29,540 nt of DNA, taken from positions 1 through 29,540 of the forward strand of contig JAGBVY010000146.1 of assembly GCA_017630115.1 (NCBI GenBank). Direction: 5' to 3'. Position 1 is the stretch's first letter. Each line of letters opens with the position of its first letter. Shown here in pieces: positions 8,471 to 16,552 of this stretch. Made by a program: the position numbers and the translations under genes. The DNA is from Tidjanibacter sp. (GTDB taxonomy: Bacteria > Bacteroidota > Bacteroidia > Bacteroidales > Rikenellaceae). The notes under the pieces are model-generated. The model had not been told where the DNA came from. It saw only the letters and a program-made list of their open reading frames with translations, and did not search any database.

Positions 8471-8477
8471 ATATTGG

Positions 8478-8573
8478 CCTTAGGTCGGTAGACGGCAGAC
8501 GGTTGACGGTAGTCGGTAGTCGGTCGTCATCTTTTGCCTTAGGTCGTTAGACGTTTGACCTTAGACGTTAGAC
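8478..8573. repeat. heptamer array including left arm of a perfect 48-bp inverted repeat
   Basis: Units like GTCGGTA, GACGGTA, GTTAGAC and GTTTGAC run with roughly 7-base period. Positions 8526-8573 are the exact reverse complement of 11164-11211 (48 bases). The word CCTTAGG with flanking TCTTTTG recurs in each of these arrays. Confidence 0.85.
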
Positions 8574-8574
8574 C

Positions 8575-8671
8575 AAAAAAGAAGGCGAGTCCACAGCTTA
8601 CTAAACGTAAGTGAGGAACTCGCCTATCGAAGTGCGGTGCAAAATTTGCCCGCTATATGATGCGTTTTTTA
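8575..8671 (-). terminator. palindromic element copy D, acting as terminator of the DUF4837 gene
   Basis: Read on the minus strand, the element begins at the TAA stop (8669-8671), continues with a segment shared with copy C (AAAAAACGCAT, then ATAGCGGGC), and ends in a hairpin. The outer stem is AGGCGAGT/ACTCGCCT (8583-8590, 8618-8625), the inner stem CTTAC/GTAAG (8597-8601, 8607-8611). The hairpin is followed on the minus strand by TTCTTTTTT. It looks like a truncated version of copy C, lacking the second outer arm. Termination is inferred from hairpin plus T tract. Confidence 0.8.
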
Positions 8672-9667
8672 CTCAAACTCTACCGAATAAATCAAATGCT
8701 CCAATCCTCTTAGCAAATCGCGCTGACCGTGTTTGGGCGAAAATACATAGCAGTCGATGCAAACCACACGACCGGCCTCCTTGTCGAGGGTGCTCCAACT
8801 AATCATTGGGCCACCCATAAAGTCGCCACCGACAAGATTCCAAAAACCACGCATCTCGGCCCAGTCACGGTCGCCTATACGCTTGTAGCTGACCTCAGGA
8901 CCAAAGTTTTTGACCGTAGCCATATGGGAGTTGCCCGAAGGACCGGGGATATTCTTGACAAAGTTGTCGCGCTGAGCAATTAGATTCTCCAATTTGAAGT
9001 CGGACTTGCCTTTGTAGGGGTAGGAATAGACCGCAATGCCCTGAAAAGCTGTGGGATACTCAAACGAAGTCACAAGCAGACTATCGCCACTTGTGCCACG
9101 AGGCGAGTAGCCACGGGGAAGATCGATGTGGAAGCCGAACATATCGCGGATTTTATCGACCATAACGCCCTCTTTGTGCTGGCGGTTCATCTTCAAGGCC
9201 CGGTTGCGCTCGGCACTTTCGTAGAGCGTCAGCAGCTCCTCCTTATTATCGGTGAGATATTTCAGCAGGGCTTGGTCGTTGGGGGCCGAGAGCAACACCA
9301 ACATCTGCCCGTCGGCATATTTGTTTTGGGTGCCCGTAAACTCCACCTCACTCTTCGAAGGGTCGATGTTGATATATAGCACATTGCGATGCACCTTGAT
9401 AAAACCCTCAAAGGCGCTGGGCAGAACCCTCATAAGGTCGAAGCGAGGCTCATACTCATTGACATAGAGTACGGGCTCGGCAAAGATTTCCCTGAGCGTA
9501 TCGCCCACTGCCCCCTCCCACTGGGCTTGTGGCACTACGGCTATGAGTTCGTAGGCGGCACCTCCGGCGGCCTGCTGACCCGTGCCTATCGTTGAGGAGT
9601 TGCAACCGGAAAGCACCCCAACAGCGGCAACCATCACTAAGGCAAAGAATTTGATAGTATGTTTCAT
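8669..9667 (-). CDS. DUF4837 family lipoprotein
   Basis: A 332-residue predicted lipoprotein: the signal peptide ends in LSGC with lipidated C22, so the mature protein would sit in the cell envelope. The body matches my memory of the Bacteroidetes-specific DUF4837 family, with the FGFHIDLPRGY segment in the middle and WAEMRGFWNLVGGDFMGG near the C-terminus. No catalytic motif is apparent and function is unknown. It diverges from the polysaccharide deacetylase gene, with a promoter box for each strand in the 97-bp gap. Its stop codon lies inside the structured repeat at 8575-8671. Confidence 0.88.
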   Translation of the reverse strand: MKHTIKFFALVMVAAVGVLSGCNSSTIGTGQQAAGGAAYELIAVVPQAQWEGAVGDTLREIFAEPVLYVNEYEPRFDLMRVLPSAFEGFIKVHRNVLYINIDPSKSEVEFTGTQNKYADGQMLVLLSAPNDQALLKYLTDNKEELLTLYESAERNRALKMNRQHKEGVMVDKIRDMFGFHIDLPRGYSPRGTSGDSLLVTSFEYPTAFQGIAVYSYPYKGKSDFKLENLIAQRDNFVKNIPGPSGNSHMATVKNFGPEVSYKRIGDRDWAEMRGFWNLVGGDFMGGPMISWSTLDKEAGRVVCIDCYVFSPKHGQRDLLRGLEHLIYSVEFE

Positions 9668-9709
9668 AATCGAAGAGTTGAATTATTGTGTTTTTAATCT
9701 TATGGGTAC

Positions 9710-9717
9710 AAAGATAT
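9710..9717 (-). promoter_or_regulatory. -7 box (TATCTTTG) for the DUF4837 gene
   Basis: The minus strand reads TATCTTTGTA about 43 bases upstream of the ATG. No clear -33 element is visible. Confidence 0.6.
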
Positions 9718-9729
9718 GAAAAACTTTTT

Positions 9730-9737
9730 ACCTTTGT
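9730..9737 (+). promoter_or_regulatory. -7 box (TACCTTTG) for the polysaccharide deacetylase gene
   Basis: The plus strand reads TACCTTTG, matching TAnnTTTG, ending about 27 bases before the ATG. It lies within 20 bases of the opposite-strand box at 9710-9717; the position may be off by one base. Confidence 0.6.
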
Positions 9738-9764
9738 GGCCGTATCTATTTCCAAAAAGCAGAA

Positions 9765-10385
9765 ATGTACTTTCGTTTCCCGAAATTCCTAAGGCGTATG
9801 ATGCCCACAATGTTGTGGAAGGTTGATAGCAGCGATAGCGTCTATCTGACCTTCGACGACGGCCCTACGCCCAAAATCACCGAACAGATACTCGACATCC
9901 TCGACAACTATGGTGCCAAGGCTACATTTTTCTGCTTGGGCAACAACGCCGAGGTCTATCCCGAGTTGGTGGAAGAGATTGTGGCTCGTGGCCACGCCAT
10001 TGGCAACCACTCCTACAACCACACTCGCGGTTGGCTTACCTCCACCGAGGACTATATGGCCAGCGCCTATCGTGCAGGGCAGTTCTTGCCCCACACCCGC
10101 CTCTTCCGCCCACCCTATGGTCGTATTGCCGTAAGGGAGGTGCGTAGGATGCGCTCGCAGGGATGGCGCGTGGTGATGTGGAATAGCATCTCGGAGGACT
10201 ACGACCACAAAGTATTGCCCCAAAGGTGCGCCCAGAAGGTGACTCGCCACCTGCGCGCGGGCAATATCATCGTCTTCCACGACTCGGTCAAAGCCTCGAA
10301 AAATATGCTCTACGCTCTGCCCAAAGTGTTGGAGGCTATAAAAAAACGTGGGCTTAAATGTGAGATTATTAGCTCCGACTTGTAG
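9765..10385 (+). CDS. polysaccharide deacetylase (NodB-type, carbohydrate esterase 4)
   Basis: A 206-residue NodB-homology protein, expected to remove N- or O-acetyl groups from a glycan such as peptidoglycan or an exopolysaccharide. Motif 1 is TFDDGPTP with catalytic D31 and metal-binding D32. Motif 2 is NHSYNH with H82 and H86. Motif 3 is RPPYG (115-119), and a late IIVFHDS supplies the motif-5 His. All core catalytic positions are therefore present. No cleavable signal peptide is evident, and the domain begins almost at residue 20, so it is a minimal form. It is followed by efp with its own promoter box. The substrate cannot be told from sequence. Confidence 0.94.
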   Translation: MYFRFPKFLRRMMPTMLWKVDSSDSVYLTFDDGPTPKITEQILDILDNYGAKATFFCLGNNAEVYPELVEEIVARGHAIGNHSYNHTRGWLTSTEDYMASAYRAGQFLPHTRLFRPPYGRIAVREVRRMRSQGWRVVMWNSISEDYDHKVLPQRCAQKVTRHLRAGNIIVFHDSVKASKNMLYALPKVLEAIKKRGLKCEIISSDL

Positions 10386-10404
10386 GAATTCAGACAAAAA
10401 TTAC

Positions 10405-10412
10405 TACTTTTG
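10405..10412 (+). promoter_or_regulatory. -7 box (TACTTTTG) for efp
   Basis: The plus strand reads TACTTTTG, matching TAnnTTTG, 52 bases before the efp ATG and just after the deacetylase stop codon. Confidence 0.6.
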
Positions 10413-10464
10413 TGGGTTGTATAAGCAGAAACGAATAAAATTCTAAACTAAAATAATTCAAACT

Positions 10465-11034
10465 ATGGCAACAGCATCAGACATCAAAATCGGTATGTGC
10501 ATCGATATGGACAACAAGACCTTCCTCGTTGTCGATTTCCAGCACGTTAAACCCGGCAAAGGCCCTGCCTTCATCCGCACCAAACTCAAAAACCTCGAAA
10601 ATGGCCGCGTACTCGACAAGACCTACTCGTCGGTGAGTGAGCGCATTGAGCCCGTGAGGGTTGAGCGTCGCCCCTACCAGTACACCTACGAGGACGACCT
10701 CGGTATCCACCTTATGCATATGGAGACTTTCGAGGAGATTACCATTCCCCGCGACCTGATTGAGAACTCCGACCTTATGGTAGATGGCCAGATTTTGGAG
10801 GTTATGTTCCACACCGAGAAGGAGCAGGCTCTGACCGCCGAGCTTCCTCCCATCATCGATATGGAGGTTACCTACACCGAGCCCGGCGTGCGTGGCGATA
10901 CCGCTTCGACCAACTCGCTCAAACCCGCTACTGTAAACACCGGTGCTACTGTTAAAGTACCTTTGTTTATCAACACTGGCGACAAGATTAGGGTTGATAC
11001 TCGTACTCGTGAGTACTACGAGCGCATCAAGTAA
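10465..11034 (+). CDS. efp: elongation factor P
   Basis: EF-P binds ribosomes stalled at polyproline stretches and stimulates peptide-bond formation. The 189-residue length is standard. The KOW-like domain I carries the tip loop KPGKGPAF, with K32 at the position that is post-translationally modified in some bacteria. The OB domains and the C-terminal motif VDTRTREYYERIK follow. No epmA/epmB-like or other modification gene is in the window. The TAA stop forms the first bases of palindromic element copy C, which doubles as a strong terminator-like hairpin. Confidence 0.98.
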   Translation: MATASDIKIGMCIDMDNKTFLVVDFQHVKPGKGPAFIRTKLKNLENGRVLDKTYSSVSERIEPVRVERRPYQYTYEDDLGIHLMHMETFEEITIPRDLIENSDLMVDGQILEVMFHTEKEQALTAELPPIIDMEVTYTEPGVRGDTASTNSLKPATVNTGATVKVPLFINTGDKIRVDTRTREYYERIK

Positions 11035-11158
11035 AAAACGCATATAGCGGGCGACTGCTTCGTTGCACTACGATAAACCACCTCCTCATTTACGCTTAGT
11101 AAACTCGGAGGTGGTTTTCTTGTGCGCCTTGCATTCATCCCGCTCTATGCGTTTTTTT
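11032..11158 (+). terminator. palindromic element copy C, terminator-like hairpin after efp
   Basis: The outer arms AAAAACGCATATAGCGGG (11034-11051) and CCCGCTCTATGCGTTTTTTT (11139-11158) pair and end in a T run. At the tip an exact 10-bp stem AAACCACCTC/GAGGTGGTTT (11075-11084, 11108-11117) encloses an inner stem TTTAC/GTAAA (11089-11093, 11099-11103). The flanks CCTCA and CT-CGG match copies A, B and D. The first bases overlap the efp stop codon. Termination is inferred; the element is much larger than an ordinary terminator. Confidence 0.85.
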
Positions 11159-11162
11159 AATT

Positions 11163-11290
11163 AGTCTAACGTCTAAGGTCAAACGTCTAACGACCTAAGG
11201 CAAAAGATGACGAACGTCTACCGTCAACCGACGACCGTCAACCGACCTAAGGCAAAAGATGACGACCGTCTACCGTCAACCGACGAGTAA
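11163..11290. repeat. heptamer array including right arm of the 48-bp inverted repeat
   Basis: Units GTCTAAC, GTCTAAG, GTCAAAC, GTCTACC and GTCAACC follow with a 7-base period. Positions 11164-11211 are the exact reverse complement of 8526-8573. The word CCTAAGGCAAAAGATGACGA occurs twice, near 11195 and 11250. Confidence 0.85.
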
Positions 11291-11376
11291 TAATAGGCCT
11301 TAGGGGCTTTAAGGGCCTTAATGACCTAAGTAAAATAATTTTAATCCTCCTTGCCGAGCCAGAGCAATTGTGAATT

Positions 11377-11413
11377 AAAAAAAACGCGGGTAATGAGATA
11401 CCCGCGTTTTTTT
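11377..11413. terminator. bidirectional terminator between efp and the DUF5689 gene
   Basis: A stem of CGCGGGTA and TACCCGCG around ATGAGA is preceded by an A run and followed by a T run of seven, so it can terminate transcription from both sides. It ends 3 bases before the stop codon of the minus-strand gene. Confidence 0.9.
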
Positions 11414-11416
11414 GTG

Positions 11417-12445
11417 TTACTGGATTTCAACAACATCTTTATCGCTATTCAGAACGAGTTGGTGTTTTACCCAGCCACCGCCCGAAGCGCAATACTTCGT
11501 GAGGATAGCGGTCATATTAACCTTTACACCATCCTTAGGAATCTCGTTCAGAGCAAACCTCGAATAGCCGCTGGTGCGGACAATGAAGGGGTAGTCGTTG
11601 GAGAATGCAAACAGGGCCGAGCCGTAGTAGGAGTTGCTTGTGCCACTCTCGTCGTAGTAGCTATAAGCCCACGTTGCAGGCAATCCTTCGGGGTAGTCGG
11701 GGTTGAGTTTGTAGTCGCCATAGACATAGTTGGTGTAGGTGCCATTGAGGTTCTCCAAGAAGGAGGGGAATACGTCGCTATCGGAGAAGCTATTGTGTTT
11801 GATAGTGCCCCAGATGCTCTCGATGCCCTCGAAGCGGCAGAGTGTGCCGAGGTACTTCTTCTCGTTGGCGACGATTGTAGCCACGTTGGCGCTATTGACA
11901 ACAAGTGTGTCGGCGGCGGTGAGTCCCTCCTGAGGGCCTACTTTGAGTTTGTCGTCGATGACGGTCTGGATATCGATGTAGCCATTGGAGTAGCTTGCGT
12001 CGGAAGATTTGCCACCGAGCGAGAGCATATAGCGGTAGTTGCCTAAGTGGAGCTGGTCGCACTTAACATAGACAATCTGTCCGGGTTTGTAGGTGGTGTA
12101 CATCGAGCCCTTACCCACCTTAATCTCTATGCCGCCATTCTCGTAGCCATCGGCATCTTGGAGGTAGAGCGAACGGTAGGTGTTGCCCAGCTCGTCGGAG
12201 CTGATAACCTTGGTGCGGAGGGCCACTTTATCGGTGATAACCACACTCTTAACGAGTGCTTTGGGGTCGGGTGTGGTGGCGTAGAAATAGCGTTCTTTGA
12301 GCTCATTGACGCTGATAAAGGTGTAACCTTCGGCCACAATTTCCTCCTCAGTGGCGGGCTCAAATACGGGCACATTGTCCCACTGCTTCTCGCACGAGGT
12401 CAGTGCCACGAGTGCGAGTGCTGCTATGATTATATATTTTTTCAT
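11417..12445 (-). CDS. DUF5689 domain-containing lipoprotein
   Basis: A 342-residue predicted surface or periplasmic lipoprotein: signal peptide with lipobox LTSC, lipidated C18. The body corresponds to DUF5689, a Bacteroidetes domain containing an OB-like fold, with VISSDELGNTYRSLYLQD in the first half. It is the last gene of the minus-strand operon, 29 bp after the TonB-dependent receptor. Its position resembles that of the surface lipoprotein partner (SusD-like) in glycan loci, although it is not a SusD. The OB-like fold and four putative nuclease or OB-fold genes upstream make nucleic-acid or nucleotide binding an attractive inference. No catalytic motif was found. Confidence 0.88.
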   Translation of the reverse strand: MKKYIIIAALALVALTSCEKQWDNVPVFEPATEEEIVAEGYTFISVNELKERYFYATTPDPKALVKSVVITDKVALRTKVISSDELGNTYRSLYLQDADGYENGGIEIKVGKGSMYTTYKPGQIVYVKCDQLHLGNYRYMLSLGGKSSDASYSNGYIDIQTVIDDKLKVGPQEGLTAADTLVVNSANVATIVANEKKYLGTLCRFEGIESIWGTIKHNSFSDSDVFPSFLENLNGTYTNYVYGDYKLNPDYPEGLPATWAYSYYDESGTSNSYYGSALFAFSNDYPFIVRTSGYSRFALNEIPKDGVKVNMTAILTKYCASGGGWVKHQLVLNSDKDVVEIQ

Positions 12446-12474
12446 ATCTCTCTCTTTGTGTCGTTAGTACTTGA

Positions 12475-15366
12475 TTAGAAACGGAAGTAGATATTAAGAT
12501 AGTAGTTTGTGCCGTAGAGGTAGAAGTACTTCGAGTCGAAGCGCGAGTAGCGAGTACCGGTGGTGGTCTCATACTCGTCGTCGGAGAAGAGTCGCATCTG
12601 CTCAAAACCGCCTGTCTTGCAGATGGTGTTCGTCAGGTTCTTGATCTCGAAGCTGAAACCAATCTGGTTGTTCTTCACATACCAAGTCTTGCCAATGGAG
12701 GCATTAACCACAATTGCGGGGTCGAACTTCTCCTGAGCTGCCAGAGCGCGAATCTGCTCAGCCTCGCCCTCATAGGCGGCGTAGGTGATGATATCCTCAA
12801 TGGTGCCATCGAAGGCGCTGTCAATCAACTGTGCGTCCATACGGCCACCCATAGCACCGAGGGTGCGGTAGAGGGGGTTCATCGAGAGATACATCTTGTC
12901 GAAATACTCGGCGTCAATCGAGAGGTAGATGTTGTTGGATGTGCGGTAGTTAAGACCTACATTTACAGCCACCTGAGGGGTGCTCTCAATCTTCATACCC
13001 TTCCAATAGACCCTCTCGTTCTCCACCAGCACTGCGGCGGTATTGTCGCGGGTCTGGGTGAAGTAGGGGTTGGAGGTGTAGGTGTAGTCACCAAAGCTAG
13101 CTGCACTCGAAAAGCTCAGATCGGCAGTGATAGGCACTCTCAGACCCAGCTCCAAGCCATAGTAGCGGCTGTCGATGCCCGAGAGCGACATATTCGAGAA
13201 GGCTGCCCACACATCGTCGTAGAAACTAATAAGTTTCGACTGGTCTTTGATGGTGGTGTAGTATGCCGAGGCACGCAACTGAATCCAAGGAGCTTTGTAG
13301 GAGTAAGCCACGTCGAAGCTCAACACTTTCTCGGTGTCAAGACCGGGTGCAATGGTGTTGCGGGTGCGGGGCGATACGAAAGCGTCTTGGAAGTAGGGTG
13401 CGTTCTGCTGTGCCACAGCCGAGAGTTGAACGCTGGTTGCGCCGTTGGGCTCGTAGGTGAAGTTACCTTTGAGGTTGTAGCCGAAGAAGTCGAGGTGCTC
13501 GCTGTCACCAAATGAGTTGTCGGCAAAGAGTCCCTTCTGGTAAAGACCTTCGCGGTAGAAGTTGGTGTAGGAGAGCTCTGCTGCTGCCGAGAGTTTGTAG
13601 TGGGGCAGGCGGAGGTTGTAGATACCCCAGAGTTTGCCCACCATCGAGTGTGCATAGTAGTCGTAGCCATACTTGTCGCCTTCGCGCACGATGTAGTTGT
13701 CCGAGCGGCGGAGGTCGTTGAGGCTCTTGACGCGCTCACCAGAGGCGTGAATATCCCTCTCGGCGAAGTTGTCGATATTGACCCAGTAGTCGCCACCCAG
13801 AAGGTCTTTGATAGAGGTGTAGTACTCGGTGCGGTTGCGGCGCAGGTCGATACCGCCCACTACATCCATCTGACGGTTGATGGTGTAGTCGGCTTGGAGT
13901 TTGAGCCTCAGGTCGCGTTGGTCGGTGTGGCGCTCGGAGATGATGTAGCGCGAGCGGTTTTGGCCTGCTACACTCTGCTCCACGCCTGTGCCCTCATAGT
14001 TGAGTGTTGGTGCGTCGCCACCGGCTGGGTTGGACTTGTAGTTTACGTTGTAGAGTTTGTCGAAGTCGATGTACATCATCTTCTCCCTATGGTCGGCCCA
14101 AGCCTGAGTGAGGTCGGCCATATGGCTCATATCGCCTTTGGCATACCAGTAGCTGGGCAGGTTGCGATAGTAGTCGGGACGGGGGTCGGCGGCGCTGTTC
14201 CAGTCGAGTGCCGAGTAGCCGTTCTGACCAAAGCGGAACGAAGCCGCAGCTGTTACGCGGAGCTTGTCGTTGGGGGTGAAGAACCAGTTGGCCATAGCCA
14301 CAGGCTCGTGGTAGCTTCTCACGCGGGCATTGCGCAACTTGCCGTCCTGTATACCCACATTGGGGTTGTACCAGTAGCTTCCGGTCAACGAATAGGCCTC
14401 CTGAGTGGCGGCCATCTGTGCGCCCCTCTGGGTTGGTACGCCAAAGAAGGTGAAGGCAAATTGGTGGCGGTCGTTGAGGCGCTTCTCGGCCGAGAAGAAG
14501 TAGGCCCAAGCGTTGTAGTTCACACCCTCAACAAAGTCGTTGCCGCCCAGACGAGCCGACACACTTGCTGCATAGGCCCAACCGTTGTCCTGCATACCGC
14601 TGGTGTAGGTGGCCATAATGCGGTGGCGGTACGAACCGCTCGAAGTAACGAAACCGGTGCGGAAGCCCTGACGCATCTGCGAGGCGCGAGCCAAAATGTT
14701 GGTCGTACCATTAATGCCGCCAACACCGCTTGTACCAACCGAGGTGGCATAGGTAGCCTCTTGGTTGCGGGTAGCCTCGTTCAGACCGCTCCACAACGAC
14801 CAAGTGCCGTTGCCGCTATTGGCATCGGTCATCTCCACGCCGTTGAGGTAGATAATCTCGGTGTTCTGGTCGTAACCACGGGTGCGGAACCTCAGTGCGC
14901 CAAACTTGTAGCCTGCGATGTTGTTGAACACATCTTTCGAGGCGCTGAGCGATACAGGGGTCGATTGCGAATCGTTCTCCATCTCGCTGTCGAACTCCGC
15001 AAATGAGCCATCGTCGAGCAGAAAGTCGTTCTCGGCTAGCACATCGGCTGCGAGCGAGATGTAGTTGAGGTCTTTCAACTCGCGGTCCATCTTGACGTTG
15101 ATGGAGGTGGGCTGGAAGCCGGTGGCCTCCACATTGATTGTTGCCTGACCGAAGGGGATGTTTACAAAGGTAAACTCACCATTGGCGTCGGTGGTTGCGC
15201 TCTCGGTGGGCACGCCGTCGGCGTTGATGGTTATCTTCGCGAGCTCGATGGGCTGACGGCCCTGACGCGAAACAACCTTACCTGTGACAGTACCCACATT
15301 CGTCTGTGCCATAAGGCCACAGAGTGTGCCCACAGCAAAGATGATTGTTAGAAGTAGTTTTTTCAT
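12475..15366 (-). CDS. TonB-dependent receptor with carboxypeptidase-regulatory-like N-terminus
   Basis: An outer-membrane importer energised by TonB/ExbBD. The signal peptide (about residues 1-20) is followed by a CarboxypepD_reg-like domain (about 23-110, starting GTVTGKVVSRQGRQPIELA). A plug domain spans about 150-260 (TRGYDQNTEIIYLNGVEM), and a beta-barrel reaches the C-terminal YFRF, ending in Phe. The 963 residues fit the non-SusC type; there is no SusD gene. It lies between the nuclease/phosphatase gene (62 bp upstream) and the DUF5689 gene (29 bp downstream), all on one strand. The substrate is inferred to be a nuclease product (oligonucleotide, nucleotide or nucleoside) from context only. 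Confidence 0.94.
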   Translation of the reverse strand: MKKLLLTIIFAVGTLCGLMAQTNVGTVTGKVVSRQGRQPIELAKITINADGVPTESATTDANGEFTFVNIPFGQATINVEATGFQPTSINVKMDRELKDLNYISLAADVLAENDFLLDDGSFAEFDSEMENDSQSTPVSLSASKDVFNNIAGYKFGALRFRTRGYDQNTEIIYLNGVEMTDANSGNGTWSLWSGLNEATRNQEATYATSVGTSGVGGINGTTNILARASQMRQGFRTGFVTSSGSYRHRIMATYTSGMQDNGWAYAASVSARLGGNDFVEGVNYNAWAYFFSAEKRLNDRHQFAFTFFGVPTQRGAQMAATQEAYSLTGSYWYNPNVGIQDGKLRNARVRSYHEPVAMANWFFTPNDKLRVTAAASFRFGQNGYSALDWNSAADPRPDYYRNLPSYWYAKGDMSHMADLTQAWADHREKMMYIDFDKLYNVNYKSNPAGGDAPTLNYEGTGVEQSVAGQNRSRYIISERHTDQRDLRLKLQADYTINRQMDVVGGIDLRRNRTEYYTSIKDLLGGDYWVNIDNFAERDIHASGERVKSLNDLRRSDNYIVREGDKYGYDYYAHSMVGKLWGIYNLRLPHYKLSAAAELSYTNFYREGLYQKGLFADNSFGDSEHLDFFGYNLKGNFTYEPNGATSVQLSAVAQQNAPYFQDAFVSPRTRNTIAPGLDTEKVLSFDVAYSYKAPWIQLRASAYYTTIKDQSKLISFYDDVWAAFSNMSLSGIDSRYYGLELGLRVPITADLSFSSAASFGDYTYTSNPYFTQTRDNTAAVLVENERVYWKGMKIESTPQVAVNVGLNYRTSNNIYLSIDAEYFDKMYLSMNPLYRTLGAMGGRMDAQLIDSAFDGTIEDIITYAAYEGEAEQIRALAAQEKFDPAIVVNASIGKTWYVKNNQIGFSFEIKNLTNTICKTGGFEQMRLFSDDEYETTTGTRYSRFDSKYFYLYGTNYYLNIYFRF

Positions 15367-15428
15367 AATGTTTGTTTATCTATACGCTTTCTTGTTTGTT
15401 TCTCACTTAGTTGCGTGGCCTTGCTGCG

Positions 15429-16478
15429 CTACTTAACAATGTAGATAAATACGGGCAAGTGGTCCGACCAACCTGCTTGGAAGTTATTGCCCACATAGGT
15501 GCGTAGGGGGTAGCCTTTGTATTGGCCCTCGCGTTGGAAGAGGAAGTCGGCCTTGAAGATGTTGCCGTAGTACTCTGCCTTGGCGGGTTTCCACAATTCG
15601 AGTGTGCCTTTGGGTGCGTTGGCGAGGTTGCTGCTTACGACAATGTTGTCAAACAAGTTCCACAGGTCGTTATAGACCAACGTGCCGTAGCCATCCTTGT
15701 GCATCTGCCAGTAGGGGTTGAAGAGGTCCAACTCGCCCAAACGCTTTTTGCTCAGTTTGGCGCCCAAATTCTCCGAAACGCTCTTGTCGCCGGGGTCGTC
15801 GTTGAAGTCACCCATAACCACCACCTTCATTGCGGGGTTGGCCTTGCGTACCGAGTCGCAGATGCTCTTAATCTGGCTTGCCAAGCCCTCGCGCAGGTAG
15901 GCCGAGGCGCTATGACCACCCCTACGGCTGGGCCAGTGGCTCACGAGGAAGAAGAAATCTTCGCCGTCAATCTTGCCCCACATAGTCAGCAGGTCGCGGG
16001 TGCGGAAATTCTCTCTTGCGCCGGGGATCTTGGCCTTGATAGACTCGCTACCCTCATACTTAAACTGGTCGGGACGGTAGAAGAATGCCACATCCACACC
16101 ACGAGCATCGGGGCCGTCGTAGTGGCAAATCTGGTAGTTGGCTGCAAGCAGTTGCTCCTGTGAGGCGAGGTCCTCCAAGACGTTGCGGTTCTCCACCTCG
16201 CTCACACCAATTACCGTTGGGTAGGATTTGTTCTGTTTGGCCACCGAGTAGAAGAGGCGTTCGAGGTTGTCGAGTTTTTTGTAGTACTTGGCCGAGTTCC
16301 ACTCTTTGTTGCCAGAGGGGATAAATTCGGTGTCGTAGATTGTGGGGTCCTGAATGGTATCAAAGAGGTTCTCCACATTGTAGAACATAACGGTGTAGCG
16401 TTTGCTCTGTGCCGAGGCAGTGCCGATAGAGAGTACCACTGCTACCAGCAGACTAATTACAAATAGCTGTCTCTTCAT
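15429..16478 (-). CDS. secreted endonuclease/exonuclease/phosphatase family protein
   Basis: A 349-residue enzyme of the DNase I-like superfamily with a cleavable signal peptide (cut near TASA, residue 23), hence periplasmic or secreted. Catalytic positions are present: N34 in FYNVENLFD, E94 in SEVEN, H181 in SHWPS, D224/N226 in MGDFND, and D339-H340 in GWSDHLPV. Members cleave phosphodiester bonds or remove phosphates. Next to two nucleases and a TonB-dependent receptor, a role in shortening or dephosphorylating extracellular nucleic acid is likely but inferred. The gene is separated from the upstream nuclease gene by 73 bp filled with heptamer repeats, and from the receptor by 62 bp. Confidence 0.93.
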   Translation of the reverse strand: MKRQLFVISLLVAVVLSIGTASAQSKRYTVMFYNVENLFDTIQDPTIYDTEFIPSGNKEWNSAKYYKKLDNLERLFYSVAKQNKSYPTVIGVSEVENRNVLEDLASQEQLLAANYQICHYDGPDARGVDVAFFYRPDQFKYEGSESIKAKIPGARENFRTRDLLTMWGKIDGEDFFFLVSHWPSRRGGHSASAYLREGLASQIKSICDSVRKANPAMKVVVMGDFNDDPGDKSVSENLGAKLSKKRLGELDLFNPYWQMHKDGYGTLVYNDLWNLFDNIVVSSNLANAPKGTLELWKPAKAEYYGNIFKADFLFQREGQYKGYPLRTYVGNNFQAGWSDHLPVFIYIVK

Positions 16479-16484
16479 ATTTTT

Positions 16485-16552
16485 TTAGTTATCAGTTGTC
16501 AGTTATCGGTATTGGACTGTCTAATTTTGAATTTTGAATTTTGAATTGCTCT
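16485..16552. repeat. AGTTATC and GAATTTT heptamer arrays inside the nuclease operon
   Basis: GTTATCA/GTTGTCA/GTTATCG units are followed by TTTTGAA units up to the TAA stop of the upstream nuclease gene. Together they fill the 73-bp gap between two genes of the operon. Confidence 0.8.

Larger units (their letters stand above)
11035..11416. other. 382-bp intergenic region: structured repeat, heptamer and nonamer arrays, bidirectional terminator
   Basis: Between efp and the DUF5689 gene the DNA holds palindromic element copy C, heptamer arrays (11163-11290) and 9-bp-period units (AGGCCTTAG, GGGCTTTAA, GGGCCTTAA, about 11297-11332). A symmetric terminator closes it. The block order is a mirror image of 8393-8668. 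No gene is seen. Confidence 0.8.

Noticed and set aside
8478..8573. CRISPR array
   Set aside because: The repeats have a 7-base period with no spacers and no cas genes nearby.
13600..15006. 468-codon open frame opposite the TonB-dependent receptor
   Set aside because: Antisense shadow of a clear receptor gene; no signal peptide, start signal or family resemblance.
12475..15366. SusC/SusD-type glycan utilisation pair
   Set aside because: The receptor is of the non-SusC type and no SusD-like lipoprotein or glycoside hydrolase is encoded; the neighbours are nucleases.
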